A stretch of DNA of 64,000 bases, taken from the NCBI GenBank assembly GCA_008360975.2, contig VLJF02000803.1:1-64000 (forward strand). The letters are read 5' to 3'. This document shows, in pieces, positions 1 through 11,718 of the stretch. The DNA is from Lichenostomus cassidix (lineage: Eukaryota; Chordata; Aves; Passeriformes; Meliphagidae). The translations under genes and the position numbers were made by a program. The first letter of the stretch is position 1, and the number at the start of each line of letters is the position of its first letter. The notes beneath the pieces are model-generated. The model was given only the letters and a program-made list of their open reading frames with translations. It made no database searches and was not told the origin of the DNA.

Positions 1-120
1 GGCGATGCAGATGGGCCTGGTGACACCTTTGTCACCAGGGATGGAGCTGGTGACACCTTTGTCACCAGGGATGGATCTGCTCGGGAACCGGGAAGGCCGC
101 AGGGAGACCTGGCCCTGGCC

Positions 121-345
121 TTGTCACTGTCCCTGTCCCCCATTCCGGTCCCCTGTCCCCTGTCCCTGTCCTCATCCCCTGTCCCTGTCCTTGTTGCCAG
201 TCCCTGTCCCTGCCCCTGCCCCCATCCCTGCCCCTGTCCCTGTCCTTGTTGCCAGTCCCTGCCCCTGTCCCTGCCCCTGTCCTTGCCCCTGTCCCTGTCC
301 TCTGTCCCTGTCCTTGTCCCTCTCCCCATGGGAATGGCCTAGCTG
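121..345. repeat. CCCTGTCC hexamer-type array
   Basis: Units CCCTGTCC and TTGTTGCCAGTCCCTG. Confidence 0.8.
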
Positions 346-594
346 TGTCCCCAGAGTGGGATGGGCAGGGCAGTCCTGCTGCCCCCATTGTCCCCAAGGT
401 GGGGACGGGAATGGCAACAAGGATGGGGACAGGGACATGGAAGGAACCCCCAGGCACGGGGACAGGGACAGGGATGGGGACAGCAGAGGGGTCCTGAGGG
501 TGACACCAGCCATGGCAGTGCCACCTGGTGTGGGGACACAGCTGGGGGACACAGCTGAGCCACCACGGCCAGGCTGCTGCATTCCGGGGGTGGC

Positions 595-812
595 ACTGGG
601 GTGGCAGTAGGGTGGCAGTAAGGTGGCATTGGGGTGACTCTGGGGTGGCACTGGGGTGGCAGTAGAGTGACACTGGGGTGGCACTGGGTAGGGTGGCAGT
701 AGGGTGACAGTGGGGTGGCACTGGGGTGGCAGTAGAGTGACACCAGGGTGGCACTGGGTGACACCGGGGTGACACCAGGGTGACATTGGGGTGACACCAG
801 GGTGACAGCAGG
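595..812. repeat. GGGTGGCAGTAGGGTGACA minisatellite
   Basis: Degenerate 10-20 bp units; nothing coding. Confidence 0.8.
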
Positions 813-867
813 ACCCCCCTGTCCCCCTGCTGCCTCGAGCAGCAGCCGAGCAGGGAGCTGCAGCTAA

Positions 868-877
868 AAATAGCAGC
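868..877. promoter_or_regulatory. MEF2-type site CTAAAAATAG
   Basis: Perfect match to YTAWWWWTAR, in a short non-repetitive stretch (815-930) between two minisatellites. A similar CTAAAAATAT lies on the minus strand near 4572-4581. Confidence 0.4.
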
Positions 878-974
878 AGGAGGCCGAGAGATCCCCGCGG
901 GAATTTATTAATTAATTAATTACCAACCGCTAATTGCGGCCTGGGAATCACGGCTGGGTGGGACAGCGGTGTGG

Positions 975-1490
975 GGGCTGCCAGGGGGACAGGGACAGGG
1001 GACACCCGGGTGTGGGGCTGGGGACAGGGGACAGGGGATTGGGGACAGGGGACAGGGACAGGGGACAGGAACAGGGACAGGGACAGGGGATAGGGGACAG
1101 GGGACACTTCGGGTGTGGGGCTGGGGACAGGGGATAGGGGACAGGGACAGGGGACAGGGGACACCTGGGGTGTGGGGCTGGGGACAGGGGACAGGAGATA
1201 GGGGACAGGGACAGGGGAACACCCGGCTGTGGGGTTACGGAGTCCCCTGGCTGTGGGGTTGGGGACAGGGGAACACGCCGGACTATGGGGTTGGGGACAG
1301 AGGATGGGGAACAGGGGACAAGAGACAGGGGACAGGGGGAATCCCGGGCTGTGGGATTGGGGACAGGGAACACTCCGCGCTGTGGGGTCGGGCACAGGGG
1401 ACACCCCGAGCTATGGGACTGGGGACAGAGGACACCCCGGGCTATGGGATTGGGGACAGGTGACACCCCGGGCTATGGGGTCGGCCACAG
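975..1490. repeat. GGGGACAGGG minisatellite
   Basis: Short GGGGACA units grouped into larger 40-60 bp units with GTGTGGGGCTGGG or GCTATGGG. Confidence 0.85.
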
Positions 1491-1494
1491 GCCG

Positions 1495-1850
1495 CTGAGG
1501 GTTTTTCGTGCCACAGGACCGCGCGGTGACCCCGGCCAGGGTGACAAGGGCTCCCGGCCAGGGTGACAAGGCTCCCCGCCAGCCGCCACCGCGGCCCGGG
1601 GCTGGCCGGGGGCACCGAGTGCGTCAGAGCCCCGCGGCCCCCCCGAGCCCGGAGCTCCGCCGCGGTGGCCCCGGTGCCACTGCCATATGTCCCAGGCCGG
1701 GAGCAGCTGGCGGTGCCAGCAGGAGCCACTCGGCCCCCGCAACCGCCGCTGTCACCCGCCGGGCACGGGGCGGGCCGTGGGGACATCAGCGCCACCTCCC
1801 CGGGGCAGGGCAGGGGGGCTCGGAGGGGTTTGGGGGGCGCAGAACGGCCG
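1495..1850. other. CpG-rich non-repetitive block
   Basis: High CpG density and no repeat. Frames are open on both strands, as expected from composition, but none resembles a known protein. Could be an upstream promoter or non-coding exon of a gene beyond position 1 (KCNN1 in human synteny). Confidence 0.35.
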
Positions 1851-1854
1851 GAGA

Positions 1855-2135
1855 GCTTCGGGGACAGCGGGGTGGGGACATCCCGAGCCTTGGGGACAGA
1901 GGTGGGGCAGCCAGAGCCTTGGGGACAGAAGGGTGAGGACATCCCGAGCCTTGGGGACAGAGGGGTGAGGACATCCCGAGCCTTGGGGACAGAAGGGTGA
2001 GGACATCCCGAGCCTTGGGGACAGAGGGGTGAGGACATCCCGAGCCTTGGGGACAGCGGGGTGAGGACATCCAGAGCCTTGGGGACAGAGGTGGGGCAGC
2101 CAGAGCCTTGGGGACAGAGGGATGAGGACATCCCG
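1855..2135. repeat. About 32-bp minisatellite, core CATCCCGAGCCTTGGGGACA
   Basis: About nine copies. Confidence 0.85.
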
Positions 2136-2199
2136 AGCCCAAAGGGCAGTGCGGGGTTCAGCCCGGTGTTGTCACAGGGGTGGTGACAACCGCGACCCC

Positions 2200-3215
2200 C
2201 AGACCCCCCCGTGTCCCCACCGGGGTGTGGCGGAGGGTTAGCCCGGCTCTTGGGGGGATTCCCCACGCAGGATGGGCTCAGTGCCACCCGCGGGGTGTCC
2301 CGGGGGGTGTCGCAGCGCGGGGACACGCGCAGGGGCTGTCACAGCCGCGGGGACACGCGGGGACACCCGAAGCTCCCCGGTCCCGCCGCCACGCCGGGGA
2401 ATCCCGGGGTGTCCCCGAGAAAATCCCTCCCCAGAGCCCCACGGCGACACTCAGGGACCCCACAGGGACAGCCGCGATGTCCCCAGGGCTGCCAGCGACA
2501 CCGGCGACACCCCCAGCCCGAGTGAGACCCCACCGCCATCCCTGTCACCCCGGGGGGGGACCTGGTGACAACGTACCTCCGTGGGGTGCGCGGGGCAGGG
2601 CCGGGGGGTCCCGCGGGGGGGTCCTGAGCCCCCCCCGCCCCCCCTGCGCCACCAGCGCGCTTTGTCCCCAGACAAAGCCACCACCGCCACCGCCGCCGCC
2701 GCTGCTCCGGGCTCTCCCTGCGCCTCCCCCACGCGCTCGGCTCAGCCGCAGGACAAAGCCGCTCCGCCTGGCTGCCCCCGCGGGCCACCGCGACCCCCGC
2801 CCGGGCCACTCCGGGGGACACCGGGGCGACACGGGGGACACACGGGGGTCACCGCCACCCCCCCGCCGCCGCCAAGCCCGCGGGGAGCGGGGATCCCCCA
2901 AAACTCGCGGGGATCCCCCAAAGCGGGGCGTGCAGGGCGGGGGTCCCCGCAGTCCCCGCAGCCCCCGCCGTGCCCACCCGGTGTCGCCGGGGGTGCGCCA
3001 AGGTCACCGCGAAGGTCGCGAGGGCCCCGCGGTGTCCCCAAGGGCCACACCTCGAGGGCTGAGCCCCGCACGTCGAGGCCGCGAGGAGCACGCGGTGGTG
3101 ACACCCGCCGGGAGCCCCCGGTGCCACCCCGGGCTCGGCAGCGGTGGCTGCGGGAGGTGACACCACGGTGGCACCGCCGGCTCGGGCCGGGCTGGTTGTG
3201 GCACCCCGGTTTTGG
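2200..3215. other. GC-rich block, possible CpG island
   Basis: Very GC-rich with many CpG, weakly repetitive. No splice-bounded frame with family resemblance. Confidence 0.4.
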
Positions 3216-3224
3216 TGGGTGCTG

Positions 3225-3385
3225 AGCTGGGTGTCACCCCGGTGTGCCATTGGTGCCACCCCGGTGTGTCATTGGTGCCACCCCGCTGTGCCATCGGTGT
3301 CACCGCGGTGTGCCATCAGTGCCACCCCGCTGTGCCATCGGTGCCACCTCGCTGTGCCATCGCTGTCACCCCCCGTGTCACCGAG
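3225..3385. repeat. 21-bp minisatellite GTGCCATCGGTGCCACCCCG
   Basis: About seven copies. Confidence 0.8.
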
Positions 3386-3529
3386 GCCTCCCCAGCAGCT
3401 GGTGGCCAAACCCGGGCAGCCCCGAGCAGCCCCTCAAGTGTGCTCACACCTTTGGGGACAGCAGCCACATTGTCCCCAAGCACGGGGAACCCCAAATCCC
3501 CTGACTCCGCCCGCTGGGGATTGCCCCGA

Positions 3530-4240
3530 GCAGGGAGGGTGTCCCTGATGTCCCCACACCCGCACGGAGGGTGTCCCTGATGTCCCCACACGACAAACCC
3601 CGCAGCCAGGACATCCCCGTTGTCCCTACACCCTCAGGGAGGGAGTCCCCGCTGTCCCCAGGCCACAAACCCTGAAGGGAGAGTGTCCCTGCTGTCCCCA
3701 CACCCTCAGGGAGAGTCTCCCTGATGTCCCCAGACCACAAACCCTGAAGGGAGGGTGTCCCTGATGTCCCCACACCCCTCCAGCAGGACATTCCCTTTGT
3801 TCACACATCACAAACCCCGCATGAAGGGTGTCCCTGGTGTCCCCACACAGTCAAGGAGGGAGTCCCCGCTGTCCCCACACCACCAACCCCGCAGGGAAGG
3901 CGTCCCTGATGTCCCCACACAACACACCCCGCAGGGAGGGTGTCCCCGCTGTCCCCACACCCTCAGGGAGAGTCTTCCTGATGTCCCCAGACCACAGACC
4001 CGACAGGGAGGGAGTCCCCGGTGTCCCCACGCGACAAACCCCGCAGGCAGGACATCCCCGCTGTCCCCACACCCTCAGGCAGGGTGTCCCCGCTGTCCCC
4101 AGGCCACAACCCCCGCAAGGAGGCTCTCCCTGATGTCCCCAGGCCACAACCCCCGCAGCAAAGGCGTCCCTGATGTCCCCACACCACAAACGCCGCAGGC
4201 AGGGAGTCCCCGCTGTCCCCGCTGTCCCCACACCCACACC
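3530..4240. repeat. About 33-bp minisatellite, core GTCCCTGATGTCCCCACAC
   Basis: About 20 degenerate copies. Confidence 0.85.
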
Positions 4241-4259
4241 GGAGAACGCCACGCTCGGT

Positions 4260-5830
4260 GTCCCCCCCGCCACCACCCCCTCCGGAGTGTCCCCACACCG
4301 CCACCACCCCCTCTGCCGCTCACTTGCCACAGCCCCGCGCTACGGGGAGCCTGGGGACACTCCGGGGGGCGGCGGGGACATGTGCCGGTGGCGCGGGGGC
4401 GGCGGGCGCTGGCGGCTCTCGGCGCGGCGGAGCGACACTGGCGACACTGGCGGCGCGCGGGAGGCGCGGCGCGGCGCGGGGGGGTTGGGGGCTTCCCCGC
4501 CCCACGCCCCCGCGTCCCCCCCGGCGGGGCAGTGACCTTGAGGCCGCGGCGCTGGTGGTGGGTGGCAGCCGCGGATATTTTTAGCCGGGCGCAGTCACCG
4601 CCGCCTCGTCCTCCTTGTCACCGCCGGGGGCTCCTCCCGCGCCCCCGCTGTCCCCCCCTGCCTCCCTCCCTCCTTCCCGCCGCACCGGGGGCTGGCCGAG
4701 CAGGCCGCGGGAATTCCGGACCCTCGGAGCACCGGGGAAGCCCCGGGGAAGCCCCCCGGTGTCGCCCCCTCCCCGAACGAACCCCCCCGGGCCGCACTGC
4801 GCCGGGAGCTTCCCTCGCCAGCCGGGGATTCCCGGGAATGCGGGGATTCCCGGGGAGTTCCCGGTACCGGCAGTGCCTCCCGGAGCGGCGGGGGGCTCCC
4901 CACCCTGCCTGCCCCCTGCCCAAATTCACCCACCTGCAGCCAGCCCCCGGCCTGCGCTGCCCTCGGGCGCTGCCGCCGCTGACCATGGCCCGGTGGCGGC
5001 GGCGGCACGTGCGGGATCCCGGGAGGTTCCGGTGCCGTTACCGGGGGCCGGGGGCGACCCTGCGCAGCGGGCCCGCCGTGCCGCCGAGCCCGTCACGGCC
5101 GCGCCGTGCCTCGGTTTCCCCAGCGCGGGGGCTGCGGGCGGCGGCGATGCGGCGCCGTGGCGATGCCGCTCGCACGCGCAGCCGCGCGCACCCGCCCCGC
5201 CGCCTGCCGGGGCTCCCCGGGGCTTCTCCCGGTGCTTCCCGGGGCTTCCCAGGGCTTCCCGGTGCTTCCCGGGGCTCCCTGGGGCTTCTCCCGGGGCTTG
5301 CCGGGGCTTCTCCCGGTGCTTCCCGGCGTTTGCCGGTGCTTCCCGGGGCTCCCTGGGGCTTCTCCCGGGGCTTCCCGGGGCTTTCCGGTGCTTCCCGGGG
5401 CTTGCCGGTGCTTCCCGGGGCTTTCCGGTGCTTCCCGGGGCTCCCCGGGGCTTCTCCCGGAGCCTCCCGGTGCGTCCCGGGGCTTCTCCCGGTGCTTCCC
5501 GGGGCTTCCCGCCGCCGCTGCGGATGAATTCCGCCGCCTGCCCGGCTCTCCCCCCACGCTCGCCGCCGCACCCGCGGGGCTGGGGGCGATCGCCCACCCG
5601 CGACCCCCACCCGGCCCGGGACCCGCTGGGGACACCGCCGGCGACACCGGGGAACCCCCGCGGGTGGCTTTGCACACCGAAGCCCTCGGTGTCACCGGGG
5701 TGGGGAGGGGGCGCGGGGGGACCCCCGGGTTTGGGGTGGGTGACACTGGGGGTGACACCGTGCCGCGGCCCCGCCCGCTGCTTTGTCACGCGGCGCTGGC
5801 ATGGGGCACACGAGTGTGCAAGGAGGGGGT
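4260..5830. promoter_or_regulatory. Large CpG island, possible promoter
   Basis: The densest CpG block of the first 11 kb, non-repetitive except for 5215-5515. Its position next to CCDC124 fits an upstream promoter of KCNN1, the human neighbour, but no KCNN1 coding exon was found. Confidence 0.4.
5212..5515. repeat. TTCCCGGGGC decamer array
   Basis: Units of 10-15 bp within the CpG island. Confidence 0.85.
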
Positions 5831-5929
5831 GAGGGTGCTCGGGGGGGTTTTATGGGGTGTGGGGTGGGTTTGGGGGGAGCGGGGTGAGGTGTGCGGGGAA
5901 TAAAGAGCTGGGGGGCGAGGCGGGGATTG

Positions 5930-6895
5930 GGTGGGAATTGGGGTGTGCAAGGAGGGATAGGGATTGGGGTGGGCATTGGGGTGTGCAAGGAGGGGTGGGA
6001 ATTGGGGTGTGAACACGGGATTGTGTAGGGCAGGGTGTGAGTAGGGAGATGTGAACAGGGGATTGTGTAGGGCGGGGAGTGAGCAGGGAGATGTGTAGGG
6101 TGAGTGTGAGCGGAGAGCTGAGAAGGGGGGATTGTGTAGGGCAGGGTGTGAGCAGAGAGATGTGAACAGGGGATTGTGTAGGGCGGGGAGTGAGCAGGGG
6201 ATTGTGTAGGGCGGGTGTGAATAGGGGATTGTGTAGGGTGAGTGTGTGCAGAGAGCTGTGAGCAGGGGATTGTGTAGGGCGGGTGTGAATAGGGGATTGT
6301 GCAGAGCAAGGTGTGAGCACAGGAGGTTGTGTAGGGCAGGTGTGAACAGGGAGGTGTGAGCAGGGAGGTGTGAGCAGGGGATTGTGTAGGGTGGGTGTGA
6401 ATAGGGGATTGTGCAGAGCAGGATGTGAGCACAGGAGGTTGTGTAGGGCAGGTGTGAACAGGGAGGTGTGAGCAGGGCATTGTGTAGGGTGGGCAGTGCA
6501 CAGGGGATTGTGCAGAGCTGGGCTGTAGGTTGTGTAGGGCGGGGTGTGAGCAGAGAGCTGTGAACAGGGGATTGTGTAGGGCGGGTGTGAGCACGGAGAT
6601 TGTGCAGAGCAGGGTTGTAGGATGTGTAGGGCTGGGTGTGTAGCAGGGAGCTGTGCACAGGGGATTGTGTAGGGCGGGAAGTGAACAGGGGATCGTGCAG
6701 AGCAAGATGTGAGCACAGGAGATTGTGTAGGGTGAGTGTGAGCATGGAGCTGTGCACAGGGGATTGTGTAGGGCAGGTGTGAGCAGAGAGCTGTGCACAG
6801 GGGATTGTGTAGGGCGGAGTGTGAAGCGGGGATTGTATAGGGCGGAGTGTGAACCGGGATTGTGCAAGGCGGGAGTGCAGAGCGGGGTGTGAGCA
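5930..6895. repeat. About 30-bp minisatellite, core GGGGATTGTGTAGGGC
   Basis: About 33 copies, with GTGTGAGCAGGG between cores. Confidence 0.88.
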
Positions 6896-6924
6896 AGGGG
6901 TGTGCGGGAAGAGGGTGACACGCG

Positions 6925-7108
6925 TGTCCCCGTGTCCGTGTGTCGGTGTGTCCTTGTCCCCGTGTCCGTGTGTCGGTGTGTCCGTTTCCCTGTCCGTGTG
7001 TCCCTGTCCGTGTGTCGGTGTGTCCCTGTCCCCGTGTCCGTTTCCCTGTCCCCGTGTCGGTGTGTCCCTGTCCCCGTGTCCGTGTGTCCCTGTCAGTGTC
7101 CGGTTCCA
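6925..7108. repeat. TGTCCGTGTGTCGGTGTGTC array
   Basis: TGTCC-based units. Confidence 0.8.
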
Positions 7109-7234
7109 CCCCGCAGTCCCGGGGGGTGGCAGGAGGGTGGCAGGGGGGTGACAGGGGGGTGACAGGGGGGCTGTGCTGCAGGGGCGGTAGCGCTGCGGAG
7201 GTGGCACCGGGCGGGGGCGGAGGGAAAACCTGGT

Positions 7235-7860
7235 GCGGGGGTGGAATTCCCGGTGCCGGGGGGATGGTAAAGGGATACCCGATCCGGGGGGATGGGAAGG
7301 GATACCCTGTACCGGGGATGCCCGGCACGGCGGGGACAGGATTCCCGGTGCCGGGGGGATGGGTGGGATAGCCGATCCGGGGGGGATGGGAGGGATACCC
7401 GATACGGGAGGATTCCGGTGCCGGGGGGATGCCCGGTGTGGGGATACCCGGTATGGGGAGATGCCCGGTACGGGGAGGCAGGATTCCGGTACCGGGGATG
7501 GGAAGGGATACCCGATACGGGGATTCCGGTGCAGGATGCCCTGTGTGGGTTGGGGATACCCGGTACGGGGGGAGATGCTCGGTATGGGGGCGGCAGGATT
7601 CCCGGTGCCGGGGGGATGGGAGGGATACCCGATACGGGGGGATTCCGGTGCAGGGGGGATGCCGGTGTGGGTGTGGGGGGGATACCCGATACGGGGGGCG
7701 ATGCCCAGTACGGGGGCGGCAGGGTTCCCGGTGCCGGGGGGATGGGAAGGGATACCCGGTGCGGGGGCGGGAGGGATTCCCGGTGCGGGGGAGGATGGAG
7801 GGGATACCCGATATGGGGGGAGGGGGCGACGCAGGATTCCCGGTGCGGGGATGCTCCATA
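7235..7860. repeat. 40-50 bp minisatellite, core GGGATACCCGATACGGGG
   Basis: Units also contain GATTCCCGGTGCCGGGGGGA. Confidence 0.85.
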
Positions 7861-8375
7861 CCGATAGGGATACCCCATACCGATAGGGATACCCCATACC
7901 GAGGGTGAGGATACCCCATACCGGGTGGAGGATACCCCATATCGGGGGGGTTACCCCACACCGGAGGAGATACCCCATACCGGGGGTATGGTTACCCCAT
8001 ACTGTGTGGGTTACCCCATACCGATAGGGATACCCCACACCAGAGGATACCCCATACCGGGAGGAGGACACCCCATACCGATAGGGATACCCCATACCGG
8101 GGATGTTACCCCACACCGGGTGAGGATACCCCATACCTATAGGGATACCCCATACCGGGAGGAGGATACCCCATACCCATAGAGTTATCCCATACCGGGG
8201 ATTTACCCCATACCCATAGGGATACCCCATACCCATAGGGTTACCCCACACCGGAGGAGTATACCCCATACCGACAGGGATACCCCACACCCATAGGGTT
8301 ACCCCACACCCATAGGGTTACCCCATACCGACAGGGATACCCCACACCCATAGGGTTACCCCACACCGGGGGTTG
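7855..8375. repeat. GATACCCCATACCGATAGG minisatellite
   Basis: About 25 copies of an 18-22 bp unit. Confidence 0.88.
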
Positions 8376-8440
8376 CCCAGTTCGAGCCCCACGCGGCTGC
8401 GCGGGAGAATCCCGGAGCCTCGTGACCGCCGCCCCCCCGC

Positions 8441-8548
8441 CGGTTACCATGGCAACCACTCCTCCGGTTGCCATGGCAACATTGCTCCCCCCTCCACCCG
8501 GTTGCCATGGCAATGTCGCCCCCCTCCGGCCGGTTGCCATGGCAACCC
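8441..8548. promoter_or_regulatory. Four RFX X-box palindromes in tandem
   Basis: GTTACCATGGCAAC (8443), GTTGCCATGGCAAC (8467), GTTGCCATGGCAAT (8501) and GTTGCCATGGCAAC (8533) fit the RFX site GTNRCC-N(0-3)-RGYAAC, the third with one base off. Spacing is 24-34 bp in a C-rich background. RFX factors drive ciliary and MHC-related genes; no adjacent exon is recognised. Confidence 0.75.
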
Positions 8549-8639
8549 CTCCCCCCCCCGATGGCTAAAGGGGGAGGGGGAATCCCCGATGGGGGAGGGG
8601 CGGGGAATCCCGATTCTGGGGGGGGAAACACCGGGACCC

Positions 8640-9540
8640 CCCCGGTTATCCCGGGGATTCACCCCAAATCCCGAGAGAAACGGGGAATCCACCCCAAAAT
8701 CTGCACTGTGGGATTCCCCCAGATCCGGGGGATTCACCCCAAATCCTGCATATGGGATTCCCCAAATCCTGGGGGTTCACTCCAAATCCCACACTGCAGG
8801 ATTCCCCCAAATCCGGGGGATTCACCCCAAAACCTGCACTGTGGGATTTCCCCAAATTCCCAGGGGAAAAGGGTATCCATCCCAAAAGCTGCACGTGGGA
8901 TTTCCCCAAATCCGGGGGATTCACCCAAATCCCGCATATGGGATTTCCCCAAATCCGGGGGATTCACCCCAAAATCTGCACTGTGGGATTCCCCCAGATC
9001 CGGGCGATTCACCCCAAATCCCACACTGCGGGATTCCCCCAAATCCGGGGGATTCACCCCAAAACCTGCACTGTGGGATTTCCCCAAATTCCCAGGGGAA
9101 CAGGGTATCCATCCCAAATCCTGCACATGGGATTTCCCCAAATCCGGGGGATTCACCCAAATCCCGCATATGGGATTTCCCCAAATCTGGGGGACTCACC
9201 CCAAATCCTGCACATGGGATTCCCCCAAATCCGAGGAGAACAGGGGATCCACCCCAAAATCTGCACATGGGATTTCCCCAAATCCTGAGGGATTCACCCC
9301 AAATCCCACACTGCGGGATTTTCCCAAATTGGGGGATTTACCCCAAATCCTGCACAGAGGATTCCCCCAAATCCCGAGGATTCCCCCCAAATCCCACACT
9401 GCAGGATCCCCCAAATCTGGGGGATTCACCCCAAAATCCACACTGTGAGATTCCCCCAAATCCCAAGGATTCACCCCAAATCCTAAGAGGAATGGAGGAT
9501 TCCCCCAAATCCGGGGGATTCACCCCAAATCTCACCCCCA
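8640..9540. repeat. About 40-bp minisatellite, core GGGGGATTCACCCCAAATCC
   Basis: Units also contain CACTGTGGGATTCCCCCAAA. Confidence 0.88.
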
Positions 9541-9724
9541 ATTCCAGCAGGATTTCCCAGAATTTCAGGAATAAAACAAAACACAAAAGGAATTCCCCCA
9601 AAAACCCTTCCCGAATGATTCCTTCCTTGATTTCCAAGGAATTTAGGATTTTTTTTTTAAATTTTAATCAGATTCAAACACACCGAAGGGGATTTGGGAT
9701 GAGGCTGGAGGGTCATTCCTCCCG

Positions 9725-10255
9725 GGATGGATTTGGGAATTTTGGGAAGCCCCAAAATGAAGGTGTGGGGTTGGGAAGGGATGAGTTTGAATAAATCCCA
9801 TGGGATTTGGGGTTGGGAATTTTGGGAATGGATGAGTTTGAGTCAATCCCATGGGATTTGGGGTCAGGAATTTTGGGAATGGATGAGTTTGAATCGATCC
9901 CATGGGATTTGGGGTCAGGAATTTTGGGAATGGATGAGTTTGAATCGATCCCATGGGATTTGGGGTCAGGAATTTTGGGAATTGTCACCCCAAAGGATTT
10001 GGGGTCGGGAATTGCCACCTCAAGGGATGAGTTTGAATTGATCCCATGGGATTTGGAGTCAGGAATTTTGGGAATTGTCACCCCAAGACTGATCCCATGG
10101 GATTTGGGGTCGGGAATTTTGGGAATGGATGAGTTTGAATCAATCCCATGGGATTTGGGGTCGGGAATTTTGGGAATTGTCACCCCAAGGGATGAGTTTG
10201 AATCGATCCCATGGGATTTGGGGTCAGGAATTTCCTTCCCAAAGGATGGGAAAAG
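9725..10255. repeat. About 51-bp minisatellite, core GATCCCATGGGATTTGGGGT
   Basis: About nine copies; units also contain GGAATTTTGGGAATGGATGA. Confidence 0.88.
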
Positions 10256-10719
10256 ACAGAGAATTTCCTTCCCAAATGATTGGAAAACAGGGAATTTCCT
10301 TCCCAAATTATGGGAAAACACAGGGAAAATTCCAGAGGATTTCCAGATCCCATTCCCGAGGATTCCAGCATTCCCAAAAGACTGGGATGTCACCTCCCCT
10401 TCCCATGGGAATTCCCACCCCAAACCTGGGAAAAAACTGGGAAAAGCAGGAAAATCCCTTCTTTGGGAATTCCAAAATATCCGGATTTGGGGCTTCAGCC
10501 CCTCCTGGAGCCCAGAGGACACCAGGAATGTCACCTGGAACACCGGGAATGTCACCTGGAACACCAGGAATGTCACCTGGAGCCCCAGGAATGTCACCTG
10601 TCCCCCCAGGGAAGGTGGGAATCCAGCTGGGGTGTGGGAGGAATGGGATTTTCTCTCTTCCCAACCTTCCTGCTCCCATTTGGATAAAGAGGAACAGGAA
10701 TTCCAGTCTGGAATCTCCT

Positions 10720-11365
10720 CAGAGACACCAAGGATGAAGCTCTGGGAATGGAAATTGGGAGTTTTCCATGGGATTTTTCCAGAATTCCGACAGGGAAAGC
10801 TTGGGAGGTGTTGCTCCAACCTGGAGCTGCTTTTTTCTGGGAAAACTGGGAATTCCGGGAAGGTGGAAATCAGACTTTTCCCATTCCTCCCTCCAGGGAA
10901 ATGGGATTTTCTCTTCCCAACCCTCCTCCTGGAATTTCCTCAGGGACACAAATGATGACAATCTGGGAATGAAGATCGGGAGTTTTCCATGGGATTTTTC
11001 CAGAATTCCAACACGATGCTTCCAGAATTCCAACTGGGAAACCCCAGGAAGTGTTTCCCCCACCCAGATCTGCCTTTTTCCAAGAAAAACCAGGAATTTT
11101 GGGGAAGGTTGGAATCAGGCTGGGGTTTGGCTTTTCCCATTCCTTCCTGAGGGATTTTCCCTCTTCCCAATCCTCCTCCTGGAATTCCTTCAAGGACACC
11201 AAGGATGACAATCTGGGAATGAAGATCAGGAGTTTTCCATGGGATTTTTCCAGAATTCCAACACGATGCTTCTAGAATTCCAACAGGGAAACCCCAGGAA
11301 GTGTTTTCCCCACCCAGATCCGCCTTTTTCCAGGAAAAACCAGGAATTCCAGGAACCCATTGGCA
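10720..11365. repeat. About 220-bp repeat, three copies, downstream of CCDC124
   Basis: Copies share GAGTTTTCCATGGGATTTTT, GGAAACCCCAGGAAGTGTTT and CAAGGACACCAAGGATGACA-like blocks. Non-coding. Confidence 0.8.
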
Positions 11366-11513
11366 CCACTCTGACCCCACATCCCAAACCCCACCACAGA
11401 AAAAAAAAAACAAACCAGCAGCCAAATCAAACCCGAGAAATCTTCCTGAATTCCCCGGAAAAAAACCCCAAAAATCCCAGTCCAGGGGGAAGTTGGGAAT
11501 TCCCGTTGCAGTC

Positions 11514-11718
11514 CTACTTCTGGCTGTTGTAAGCCCTGTGCCTCTGGTTCATGGGGTTTTCCGGGGATTTCATCCACTCTTTCTTCAGGAGCTGCTTGAG
11601 CTGCGAGAGGCGCATGTTGGGGTTTTCGCGTTTCAGCCGCGGCAGCTGCTGCTCCTCGAAGGCGGAAAACGCTGCTTTCATCCGCCGCTCGGGGTGACGC
11701 TCGGCGTCCTGCGACACA
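11514..11718 (-). CDS. CCDC124: CCDC124 last coding exon
   Basis: Acceptor CCCCTCAG. Encodes the conserved C-terminal domain from VSQDAERHPERRMKAAF to NSQK and a TAG stop at 11516-11514. No canonical AATAAA or ATTAAA was seen on the minus strand shortly downstream, so the 3' end is undefined. Confidence 0.94.

Noticed and set aside
5786..8290. 834-residue minus-strand open frame (and 703 aa and 409 aa companions)
   Set aside because: Low-complexity repeats of Tyr/Gly/Pro/Ser/His that follow the 20-50 bp array units in several frames; no family resemblance or splice structure.
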